From positions 1 through 64,000 of the forward strand of contig CAZLDS010000006.1 in assembly GCA_964558395.1 (NCBI GenBank): a DNA stretch of 64,000 nucleotides, in the 5' to 3' direction. Shown one piece after another: positions 24,804 to 32,040 of the stretch. The first letter of the stretch is position 1. Every line of letters starts with the position of its first letter. Made by a program: the position numbers and the translations under genes. The notes beneath the pieces are model-generated. The model was not told the DNA's origin. It ran no database searches and saw nothing but the letters and a program-made list of their open reading frames with translations. This DNA is from CSP1-5 sp964558395. GTDB lineage: Bacteria; Methylomirabilota; Methylomirabilia; Methylomirabilales; CSP1-5.

Positions 24804-25372
24804 GCCAAGATCAGATGGCAATTTTGGAAGCGCTATTATTTGCCTCTCCTGATCCTCTCTCGATCGAGCACCTCCAGGTAATCCTGGGCGACGTAGAGAA
24901 AGAGAGGGTAGTCAGTCGCCTCAGTTCTCTTCAGGAAGCGTATGAAAAGAATGGTTCAGGGCTCACGATCGTTCAGGTCGCCGGTGGCTTTCGGATGTCG
25001 ACGCGCCCTGATCTCCACCCGTGGCTCGGTCGGCTGGCCAGGACGCGCCCCGCGCGGCTTTCGCGACCGGCCCTTGAAACGCTAGCCATCATTGCCTACC
25101 GGCAACCGATCACGAAGACTGAAATTGAGGCCGTCCGCGGCGTCTTGGTGGACGGGGTCCTCAAGACTCTCATGGAGCGAGATCTTATCCGGGTCCTCGG
25201 GCGAAAGCGGGAGGTCGGCAGGCCGCTTCTCTACGGAACCACGCGAAAATTTTTAGAATATTTTGGTTTCCACGATATTACCGAGCTTCCCTCCACTCAG
25301 GAGATCGAAGCCCTCATCCCGCCGCGACAGGACACAGATGAGACCATGAGGGCGGAGAGAGAAGATTCTTAA
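24800..25372 (+). CDS. scpB: Segregation and condensation protein ScpB
   Basis: Protein of 190 residues made of two winged helices: ILEALLFASPDPLSIEHLQV and RLSRPALETLAIIAYRQPIT, with ITKTEIEAVRGV and LLYGTTRKFLEYFGF. ScpB dimers bind ScpA and regulate SMC ATPase activity in chromosome compaction. ATGA overlap with scpA. Confidence 0.95.
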   Translation: MSQDQMAILEALLFASPDPLSIEHLQVILGDVEKERVVSRLSSLQEAYEKNGSGLTIVQVAGGFRMSTRPDLHPWLGRLARTRPARLSRPALETLAIIAYRQPITKTEIEAVRGVLVDGVLKTLMERDLIRVLGRKREVGRPLLYGTTRKFLEYFGFHDITELPSTQEIEALIPPRQDTDETMRAEREDS

Positions 25373-25398
25373 CCCAGGTGTGACCTCTTGACTGTGGC

Positions 25399-25404
25399 TA
25401 TAAT
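25399..25404 (+). promoter_or_regulatory. -10 element (TATAAT) before pheA
   Basis: A perfect TATAAT lies 17 bases before the GTG at 25422. TTGACT at 25388 is only five bases upstream, too close to serve as its -35, and no good hexamer lies 16-18 bases upstream, so the promoter call is tentative. Confidence 0.3.
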
Positions 25405-25421
25405 GTGGCGTTCTTGGCGCT

Positions 25422-26534
25422 GTGACCGCAGACAAACAGCAGGTGAAAGAAGCCATGGGAATCGAAGAACTCCGTCGACAGATCGATGCCCTTGATAGCG
25501 AAGTCCTTGAGCTGCTAAATCGCCGGGCCGAAATCGTGGGAAAGATCGGGGAGGAGAAAAGCAAGGGGAATATTGCCTACCACTCCCCTGAGCGGGAGGA
25601 GGAAATCATCGGTCGCCTGACGCGGGAGAACCGGGGACCGTTCCCCAGCAGGGCAGTCAGAGGGGTCTACCGGGAGATCCTGTCTGCGTGCCTCTCTTTG
25701 GAGCAGACTCTCAAGGTGGGCTACCTTGGACCTCAGGCAACCTTCACCCATATGGCCTGCATGAAGCGATTTGGCCAGTTGGCCGAATATATCCCCCTGC
25801 GAGGGATTGGGGACGTCTTCAAAGAGGTGGAAAAGGGAAAGGCAGACTATGGGGTCGTGCCGGTCGAGAACTCGACCGAGGGGATGGTGAGTCACACCCT
25901 TGATATGTTTGTTGATTCCGACTTGAACATTTGCGGCGAGATCCTTATGGAGGTGTCGCACCACCTCCTGTCCAAGCACGGAGAGAAGGGGCGGATCGCG
26001 AAGATCTACTCCCACCCCCACGCAATCGCCCAGTCCCGAAATTGGCTGGACGCGAATATGGCACGAGTCGCGCTCTTCGAAGTTCCCTCTACGGCCGCAG
26101 CAGCGGAGATCGCGGCGAAGGACGAGACAGCAGCGGCCATCGCGTCGGAGCTGGCGAGTCGCCTGTACGACCTGAAAATGGTGGCATCCCGGATTGAAGA
26201 TAGCCCGTATAATTTTACGCGGTTCCTCATCATCGGACAGACATCGAGCCCCATGACGGGGAATGACAAAACCTCCATCCTCTTTGCGATCCGGGACCGG
26301 GTCGGGGCGCTCTTCCGGATGCTTGAGCCCTTTGCCCATCACCAAATCAACTTGACCAAGATCGAATCGCGCCCCTCGCGCTACCGCGTCTGGGAGTATA
26401 TCTTCTATGTGGATTTTGAGGGACACGCCGGGGAAACGCCGGTGAAGGCTGCGCTGGAGCGGCTCCGGGAGGAATGTCTCTTTCTCAAGGTCCTGGGCTC
26501 GTATGCCAGGGAGCCGCTTCGGGCCAAGAGCTGA
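25422..26534 (+). CDS. pheA: Bifunctional chorismate mutase / prephenate dehydratase
   Basis: Protein of 370 residues. AroQ chorismate mutase (about 13-95: LRRQIDALDSEVLELLNRRA, KGNIAYHSPEREEEI) is fused to prephenate dehydratase (about 97-280: VGYLGPQATFTHMACMKRFG, VPVENSTEGMV, and NFTRFLIIG with the catalytic Thr-Arg-Phe) and an ACT domain (about 285-360) with the phenylalanine-binding ESRPSRY motif. It converts chorismate to phenylpyruvate under Phe feedback. GTG 25422, GTG 25443 and ATG 25455 are all possible starts; none has a decisive SD. First gene of the aromatic cluster. Confidence 0.94.
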   Translation: MTADKQQVKEAMGIEELRRQIDALDSEVLELLNRRAEIVGKIGEEKSKGNIAYHSPEREEEIIGRLTRENRGPFPSRAVRGVYREILSACLSLEQTLKVGYLGPQATFTHMACMKRFGQLAEYIPLRGIGDVFKEVEKGKADYGVVPVENSTEGMVSHTLDMFVDSDLNICGEILMEVSHHLLSKHGEKGRIAKIYSHPHAIAQSRNWLDANMARVALFEVPSTAAAAEIAAKDETAAAIASELASRLYDLKMVASRIEDSPYNFTRFLIIGQTSSPMTGNDKTSILFAIRDRVGALFRMLEPFAHHQINLTKIESRPSRYRVWEYIFYVDFEGHAGETPVKAALERLREECLFLKVLGSYAREPLRAKS

Positions 26535-26597
26535 CGCGGCCCACAGCGACGCGTCCTCGCTGGGTCTCATCGGCGGTGGACGACGAAGGATGAAACG

Positions 26598-27722
26598 GTG
26601 AAGCGTAAGGACAAATCGCTTGCAGAGTTGGCACAGCCCCATGTTCTCGGGCTGATCCCATATGGCCCGGGGAGACCGATTGAGGAAGTGAAGCGAGAGC
26701 TCGGCCTTGACGAAGTGGTCAAGCTTGCCTCCAACGAAAATCCCCTGGGACCCTCCCCATTCGCCGTACAGGCCATTCGGGAGGCGCTTCAAGGGCTTCA
26801 CCGGTATCCGCATGGAGGCTGTCACAGCCTACGGCAGCGGCTGAGTCAGCACCTGGACGTGAGACCGGAAGAGCTCTGCTTCGGAAACGGAAGCAACGAG
26901 CTCTTGGAGCTCGTTACCCGCGCCTTTTTGGGACCGGAGGATGAGGCGGTCATGGGGGATCCGGCCTTTGTGGTGTATCGGCATGTATGTCAGGCTGTCG
27001 GATCCAAGATCCGAGAGATCCCGCTCAAAGATTATACGCACGATTTGCGTGGGATGTTGCAGGCGGTCACTGCTCGGACGAAGCTCGTCTTTCTGGGAAA
27101 CCCGAATAATCCTACGGGAACGTGTGTCGCGCCGACGCAGTTGTATGCGTTTCTGGAAGCGCTTCCCGGGCATGTTATCCTCGTTGTGGATGAGGCATAC
27201 CGGGAGTATGTGCCGCTGGATCTCCAACCAGACCTTCTTGGGTACATCCGGGATGGACGTTATCTCCTCACGCTGCGGACCTTTTCGAAAGCGTATGGTC
27301 TCGCGGGACTTCGGATCGGCTACGGAATTGGGCCTGCCGAGATGGTAGAAATTCTGAACCGGGTGCGACAACCCTTCAATGTCAATGCCTTAGCCCAGCA
27401 GGCGGCCTTGGCTGCGCTTGATGATACTGCCCACCTCGAGGAGACATTGCGAATCACTGAAGTAGGCCGAAGAAGCCTCCAGGGCCACTTGGACGAGATG
27501 GGACTTTCGTACGCTCCGAGTGTGACCAACTTCATTCTCGTCGACGTCGGCGTTGAGGGCAAGGTGTTGTCCCACAGCCTCCTTCGTAAGGGAGTTATTG
27601 TTCGGTCTATGGAAGGGTATGGTTTCCCCACACATATTCGGATAACGGTGGGGATACCGCAGGAGAATACGCGCGCGATCAAGGCGCTCGCCGACGCGCT
27701 CGACGAGGCGAGACAGCGGTGA
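26598..27722 (+). CDS. hisC: Histidinol-phosphate / aromatic aminotransferase (HisC family)
   Basis: PLP-dependent fold-type I aminotransferase of 374 residues: KLASNENPLGPSP, NGSNELLELVTRAFLGPEDE, NPNNPTGT, DEAYREY and the PLP Lys in RTFSKAYGLAGLRIGYG. The family is histidinol-phosphate aminotransferase, but the position between pheA and aroF/tyrA indicates that it serves (or also serves) Phe/Tyr transamination, as HisC2/HisHb proteins do elsewhere. No other his genes are in the window. Confidence 0.9.
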   Translation: MKRKDKSLAELAQPHVLGLIPYGPGRPIEEVKRELGLDEVVKLASNENPLGPSPFAVQAIREALQGLHRYPHGGCHSLRQRLSQHLDVRPEELCFGNGSNELLELVTRAFLGPEDEAVMGDPAFVVYRHVCQAVGSKIREIPLKDYTHDLRGMLQAVTARTKLVFLGNPNNPTGTCVAPTQLYAFLEALPGHVILVVDEAYREYVPLDLQPDLLGYIRDGRYLLTLRTFSKAYGLAGLRIGYGIGPAEMVEILNRVRQPFNVNALAQQAALAALDDTAHLEETLRITEVGRRSLQGHLDEMGLSYAPSVTNFILVDVGVEGKVLSHSLLRKGVIVRSMEGYGFPTHIRITVGIPQENTRAIKALADALDEARQR

Positions 27723-27756
27723 GGTCATGGGGTTCCACAGGGACGGGGAGTGAACC

Positions 27757-28770
27757 ATGATCATCGTCATGCGATCCGGCGCCACTCAGGCAGACATTGA
27801 CCAGGTCGTGGAGCGCATTGCGCAGCACGGATTAAAGCCTCATATCTCGACAGGCGTGGAACGGACGATTATCGGGGCCATTGGAGATGAACGGGTCCTG
27901 CGCAATGTCCCGTTCCAAGCATTGCCCGGGGTCGAAGAAGTTCTTCCCATCCTGAAACCCTTCAAGCTTGCCAGCCGAGATTTTAAAGCCGAGCCAAGCG
28001 TGGTCGAAGTCAATGGCGTGGCCATAGGAGGGAAGCGACTGGCCGTGATTGGCGGCCCCTGCTCGGTGGAGGGGCGTCAGATGCTGTTGGATATGGCACG
28101 AGTGGTCAAGGAGGCGGGGGGCACGCTGCTGAGGGGCGGGGCTTTTAAACCGAGGACGTCCCCCTATTCGTTTCAAGGGCTAGGAGAGGAGGCCCTCAAG
28201 TATCTAGCTGAAGTTCGGGAGGTCACCGGACTGCCGGTGGTCACTGAACTGATGGACCCTCGGGACGCAGAGCTCGTCATGAAGTATGCCGACATGATCC
28301 AGATTGGCGCCAGGAACATGCAAAACTTTCGACTCCTCAAAGAGGTGGGTATCCATCGCAAGCCGGTCTTCTTAAAACGAGGAATGAGCTCCACGATCAG
28401 CGAGCTCCTCATGTCGGCCGAGTACATCATGTCGGAGGGAAACTACAACATTGTCCTGTGCGAGAGGGGCATCCGGACATTCGAGGACTACACGCGGAAC
28501 ACCCTGGATCTATCCGCGGTGCCGTCCCTCAAGCAGCTCTCTCACCTTCCAGTCATCGTCGACCCGAGTCACGCCGCGGGGAAGTGGGATCTGGTCGCCC
28601 CGCTTGCCTTGGGGGCCATCGCCGCCGGTGCCGATGGCCTGATGATCGAGGTGCATCCACAACCGGGGGAGGCCTTGTCGGATGGACCCCAGGCCCTGCT
28701 CCCCGAACGGTTCACGGTGCTCATGCAACAGATACGGGCCTTGGCGCCCATCGTGGGACGGACCCTGTAA
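27757..28770 (+). CDS. aroF: 3-deoxy-7-phosphoheptulonate synthase (DAHP synthase)
   Basis: Protein of 337 residues. An N-terminal ferredoxin-like regulatory domain (about 1-75, MIIVMRSGATQADIDQVVER) precedes the (beta/alpha)8 catalytic domain with IGGPCSVEG, LLRGGAFKPRTSPYSFQG, QIGARNMQNF, LKRGMSST and VIVDPSHAAG. This is the type I-beta DAHP synthase of the Thermotoga/Bacillus kind, condensing PEP and erythrose-4-phosphate. Start ATG 27757, 34 bases after hisC. Confidence 0.95.
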   Translation: MIIVMRSGATQADIDQVVERIAQHGLKPHISTGVERTIIGAIGDERVLRNVPFQALPGVEEVLPILKPFKLASRDFKAEPSVVEVNGVAIGGKRLAVIGGPCSVEGRQMLLDMARVVKEAGGTLLRGGAFKPRTSPYSFQGLGEEALKYLAEVREVTGLPVVTELMDPRDAELVMKYADMIQIGARNMQNFRLLKEVGIHRKPVFLKRGMSSTISELLMSAEYIMSEGNYNIVLCERGIRTFEDYTRNTLDLSAVPSLKQLSHLPVIVDPSHAAGKWDLVAPLALGAIAAGADGLMIEVHPQPGEALSDGPQALLPERFTVLMQQIRALAPIVGRTL

Positions 28771-28852
28771 ATACGATGAGAAACCTCCGACAACCGATCG
28801 CCCAATTCAGACCCTCATCGGACTTCGGTCATCGAACGATGGACAGTGCACT

Positions 28853-29740
28853 ATGAACGGTGAACCGATCTTTGAACGGATGGCGGTAATCGGCGTAGGC
28901 CTGATCGGTGGCAGTCTGGCTCAGGCGTGCCGGGGCGGGATCGCCCGTCGAGTCATTGGCCTCGATGTTGATCAGGAGCACTTGAAACAGGCGGTTGCCC
29001 TTGGTCTCGTGGATGACGTGGGCGACTTTCCTGGCGGGGTCGAGGGGGCCGATCTCGTTGTCGTCGCGGTCCCGGTCGGAGCCGTTGTGGATGTGGTCCG
29101 TGCTGTGGGGCCGCACCTGGCGGGTGGGTGTATCGTGACCGACGTGGGAAGCGTGAAGGGGGCTCTCGTCACCGAGGTAGAGGCCGGGATCCCGCCCGGT
29201 CGGGAGTTTGTCCCCGGTCATCCCATCGCGGGTACCGAACACTCTGGGCCCGGAGCCGCCGTATCTACCCTCTTTCAGGGCAGCTTGTGTGTTCTCACAC
29301 CTACCTCGCGGAACGCGGAGGCCGCGGTCAAAAAAATTGTTCGTCTGTGGGAAAAGGTGGGGTCACATGTGGTCCTGATGGACCCTTTTCGGCACGATTA
29401 TATCTTCGCCCTTGTGAGCCACCTGCCGCATGTGGTCGCCTACGCGCTCGTCGGAACGATTCTGAACCATGAGGACGGCGGGGAGGAGCTCTTGCGGTTC
29501 AGCGCTGGAGGGCTTCGGGATTTTACCCGGATCGCGGCCTCTCATCCGATCATGTGGCGCGATATCCTGATCCGAAATCGCGGCGAGGTGCTGAAATCCA
29601 TCGCCAGATTCCGCGCGGTCCTTGGGCAGATTGAGGAGATGATTGAAACAGAGGACGGAGCCTGTTTGGTCCAGGAGTTTCAGCGGGCTAAGGAGGTGCG
29701 TGAGCAACTTGGTTCGGCAGGCTCCCCACCGGTTCGGTGA
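28853..29740 (+). CDS. tyrA: Prephenate/arogenate dehydrogenase
   Basis: Protein of 295 residues from ATG 28853; the longer open frame into aroF is rejected because the Rossmann domain begins directly after this Met (MAVIGVGLIGGSLAQACRGG). Other features: VADVGSVKG-like IVTDVGSVKG, the catalytic His in GHPIAGTEHSG, HDYIFALVSHLPHVVAYAL and RDFTRIAASHPIMW. It makes the Tyr precursor from prephenate or arogenate. ATG/GTG overlap with hflX (29737-29740). Confidence 0.93.
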   Translation: MNGEPIFERMAVIGVGLIGGSLAQACRGGIARRVIGLDVDQEHLKQAVALGLVDDVGDFPGGVEGADLVVVAVPVGAVVDVVRAVGPHLAGGCIVTDVGSVKGALVTEVEAGIPPGREFVPGHPIAGTEHSGPGAAVSTLFQGSLCVLTPTSRNAEAAVKKIVRLWEKVGSHVVLMDPFRHDYIFALVSHLPHVVAYALVGTILNHEDGGEELLRFSAGGLRDFTRIAASHPIMWRDILIRNRGEVLKSIARFRAVLGQIEEMIETEDGACLVQEFQRAKEVREQLGSAGSPPVR

Positions 29741-30873
29741 AGGCAATGCCCTTTTCTCGGCGTGAGGTGGCGCTCCTCGTGGGACTCAGACGACCTTATC
29801 AGTCTCGTTGGGAGGTGGAAGATTCCTTGGAGGAGCTCGTTCAACTGTCGGTCTCCGCAGGGGCCGATCCTGCCTTCTGCGTCGTCCAAGAGCGAGCCAT
29901 GCCCAATCCTCGTACCCTGATCGGTCCGGGGAAAGCTCAGGAGGTCAGAGAAGTTTGTGAAGAGGGGGTCGATCTGGTCATCTTTGATGATGACCTGACC
30001 GGTTCCCAACAGCGGAATCTTGAGGCGACACTGCAGCGAAAGGTCATCGACCGGACGGGGCTCATCCTGGATATCTTTGCGCAGCGGGCCCGGTCAAAGG
30101 AGGGAAAGCTTCAGGTCGAGCTCGCCCAGCTCAAATATCTGCTTCCGCGCCTCACGGGCCATGGCAGTGACCTATCGCGGCTTGGCGGTGGAATTGGAAC
30201 GCGGGGTCCAGGCGAGACCCAACTCGAAGTGGACCGTCGCCGGATTCGACGCCGCATCGTCAAGATTGAAGGGGAACTCGAGGGGGTCCGCCGCCATCGG
30301 GCGCTGTTGCGTCGACATCGACAGAAACAGGCCCTCGCGACGGTAGCCCTCGTGGGCTACACCAATGCAGGCAAGTCGTCACTCTTGAATGCGCTGACCC
30401 ACGCTACGCTTCCGGTGGCCGACAAGTTCTTTGCCACCGTGGATCCCACCTTGCGGAAGGTAATCCTCCCCGGCGGCCGGGTGGTTCTCTTGTCCGATAC
30501 CGTCGGGTTTATCAAAAAACTTCCCCATCAGCTGGTGGCGGCATTCAAAGCGACCTTGGAAGAGGTCCGGAACGCGGACCTCCTGCTCCACGTGATCGAT
30601 ATTTCCCATCCCCAGTGGCAAAGCCAGGAGCAAGGGGTGATCGCGGTTTTGGAGGAGCTGGGAGTTGCGACAAAGCCACTGATCAACGTTCACAACAAGG
30701 TGGATAAACTCCCCTACCCGGAGGGGGTGACATTTCTTTCCCGGAGGCCCCAATCGGTGGTGACGTCAGCGAGGACCGGTGCAGGACTGACGGAGCTTAA
30801 GACTGCCATTGCAGAGAGCCTGAACACCCTCGACGAGGCGCGGGCTCGCTCCGAAGCGAGGGGCCGGGGCTGA
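29737..30873 (+). CDS. hflX: Ribosome-associated GTPase HflX
   Basis: Protein of 378 residues. The N-terminal HflX domain (GKAQEVREVCEEGVDLVIFD, LSRLGGGIGTRGPGETQLE) precedes a GTPase domain with G1 GYTNAGKSSLLNAL, G2/G3 ATVDPTLRKV and LSDTVGFIKKLP, and G4 NKVD. HflX splits stalled or hibernating ribosomes. GTG 29737 overlaps the tyrA stop; ATG 29746 is an alternative. It is the last core gene before the accessory island and convergent with the unknown gene at 30878. Confidence 0.95.
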   Translation: MKAMPFSRREVALLVGLRRPYQSRWEVEDSLEELVQLSVSAGADPAFCVVQERAMPNPRTLIGPGKAQEVREVCEEGVDLVIFDDDLTGSQQRNLEATLQRKVIDRTGLILDIFAQRARSKEGKLQVELAQLKYLLPRLTGHGSDLSRLGGGIGTRGPGETQLEVDRRRIRRRIVKIEGELEGVRRHRALLRRHRQKQALATVALVGYTNAGKSSLLNALTHATLPVADKFFATVDPTLRKVILPGGRVVLLSDTVGFIKKLPHQLVAAFKATLEEVRNADLLLHVIDISHPQWQSQEQGVIAVLEELGVATKPLINVHNKVDKLPYPEGVTFLSRRPQSVVTSARTGAGLTELKTAIAESLNTLDEARARSEARGRG

Positions 30874-30877
30874 GACG

Positions 30878-31225
30878 TCACAACCGGTGATCGAGTGCCG
30901 CCTGAGCCTCACGATCAAGCGAACCCTCAAGGTCCCGAAAGCCGCTCAGCTTCTCTATAGAATCCAGAACATCCAAAATCTCGTGTAAAATAGCTGCCAT
31001 TAAGCGAAGCTGCAAAAACCACCGCCCGGCAGCCAGTGTCAGGGCCGCGGGGTTGACGGGTATCCGTTTGTGCGTGTCTGCCCAGGCGACTATATAGGCT
31101 AGGTCGTTATACCCAGCCATTAGTCGCAAGAGATCGACTGCCAATGGATCAGAAGATGGAAATACCTTTGCAACGGGAAAGGTGTAAACACCCCGTCTCT
31201 TATGTGGTTTTTTCGACATAAGCAC
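30878..31225 (-). CDS. Hypothetical protein, alpha-helical, possibly truncated
   Basis: Open frame of 115 residues from GTG 31225 (ATG 31219 equally likely; a GAAGGTG SD-like run precedes both). After a basic N-terminus it is mostly helical: DLLRLMAGYNDLAYIVAWAD, RWFLQLRLMAAILHEILDVL. No catalytic motif is visible and I do not recognise a family. Its stop lies five bases beyond hflX's stop, which may mark a breakpoint that shortened the C-terminus. It borders the accessory region. Confidence 0.5.
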   Translation of the reverse strand: MLMSKKPHKRRGVYTFPVAKVFPSSDPLAVDLLRLMAGYNDLAYIVAWADTHKRIPVNPAALTLAAGRWFLQLRLMAAILHEILDVLDSIEKLSGFRDLEGSLDREAQAALDHRL

Positions 31226-31320
31226 CTTACACCTTCGGGCAAGATGTTCAGGGCGGACCCAGGTCCCGCCTGAGTATACCGAGGACTATCTATCACCCGC
31301 AAGGATCTGTGTGAACCTTA

Positions 31321-31365
31321 CTACTCGGGCGCAGAACCCGTGACCTGCTGATTACCTATCAGGAT
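31321..31365 (-). pseudogene. tRNA-Thr-like 3'-half remnant (candidate attachment-site scar)
   Basis: On the minus strand the segment has an anticodon stem with CTGATAGGTAATCAG, then CAGGTCA and a T-arm CGGGTTCTGCGCCCG with a perfect four-base stem and a seven-base TTC loop. The core GTAATCAGCAGGTC followed by GGTTC is typical of bacterial tRNA-Thr genes, which are common integration sites. There is no D-arm or acceptor partner, and the T-loop (TTCTGCG) is degenerate. Read as a scar of integration; family assignment is from memory. Confidence 0.4.
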
Positions 31366-31553
31366 CGTCTCAAAAATTCCAAGAACATCATGCCCTTCCA
31401 AGGTCCTGCTACCACGCTGCTACCGGCATTACCCCGCCCAAGGCCGCCAAAAGGGCCCGCCTGCTGAGCGATGTACCCTCCATTAGATCTTGCTCCTGCC
31501 TCGACCTACTTCGAAGAATGTCTCACGGCCCCACCCCGTGATTCCGATTGGCA

Positions 31554-31583
31554 TTGACAAAGACGGGCGAAAAAAGCTAGATT
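31554..31583 (+). promoter_or_regulatory. Sigma-70 promoter of a non-coding cassette
   Basis: TTGACA (31554-31559), 18-base spacer, TAGATT (31578-31583), matching the TAnnnT form of other promoters in this window. No start codon with SD follows before the terminator at 31629. Confidence 0.55.
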
Positions 31584-31589
31584 CTGGGC

Positions 31590-31661
31590 GAAGTTATTAG
31601 GATCTTTGGACCTACCAGATAGGGGGCACGGGGAGAGCCAGTATTGCTCCCCGGTTTTTTA
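31590..31661 (+). ncRNA. Candidate small RNA of about 70 nucleotides
   Basis: Bounded by the promoter at 31554 and the intrinsic terminator at 31629-31665. The interval has no open frame with a ribosome-binding site. The body includes GATCTTTGGACCTACCAGAT, in which GATCT and AGAT can partly pair. No Rfam family is recognised. The call rests only on promoter-terminator geometry. Confidence 0.4.
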
Positions 31662-31665
31662 TTTC
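31629..31665 (+). terminator. Intrinsic terminator of the candidate small RNA
   Basis: CGGGGAG (31629-31635) pairs with CTCCCCG (31647-31653); an 11-base loop separates them and GTTTTTTATTTC follows. Good rho-independent form. Confidence 0.7.
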
Positions 31666-31894
31666 TAGGGGCGAGCGTAAGCGCAGGCCCTGAGGTACCC
31701 TGAACCGTCTGTGGAATGGCCTTTGCGCCGCCGACTTACATCCCAGTCGACCTGCCCTGAGCCCAGCCGAATGGGCCTACCCTGAGCGAGAGCGCCATGG
31801 GCTTCGCCCCGAATGGGCGGCTCTGGCGAGTCCATATACATAATGGTGATGTTGGCTGTCGGAGGGCCCTAATCCCTCAACTCTGCCCCCTCCG

Positions 31895-31917
31895 CTTGTC
31901 CTAAGCTTGTCGAAGGG
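31895..31917. repeat. Copy of the CTTGTCCTGAGCTTGTCGAAGG-type intergenic repeat
   Basis: CTTGTCCTAAGCTTGTCGAA followed by GGG differs by one base from a short repeat dispersed in many bacterial genomes, whose spurious translation reads PFDKLRT; that peptide appears on the minus strand here. Mobility mechanism unknown. Confidence 0.5.
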
Positions 31918-31996
31918 CTCGACTATCGGAATTGAGGTCGTGGTGGGCGGTCGTCGGTCATCGGTCAGCGACATCATAGTGCCGAACATCAATGAG

Positions 31997-32040
31997 GCAC
32001 CGGAAGGGGCGTAGGGCCCCCGGTGCTTTTTGGTTTTGTG
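31997..32040 (+). terminator. Intrinsic terminator, left copy of the 24-bp direct repeat
   Basis: GCACCGG (31997-32003) pairs with CCGGTGC (32020-32026), with an inner GGGC/GCCC pairing possible, followed by TTTTTGGTTTTGTG. Its 3' half is repeated exactly at 33189-33212, where the 5' arm is missing. Confidence 0.65.

Noticed and set aside
25515..26825. 436-codon open frame antisense to pheA
   Set aside because: pheA has intact mutase, dehydratase and ACT motifs on the plus strand; the antisense frame has none.
31749..31830. Repeated CCCTGAGC and CGAATGGG units, possible CRISPR or integron sites
   Set aside because: Spacing is irregular and copies are degenerate; no spacers of equal length and no attC core pair, so mentioned only as degenerate repeats.
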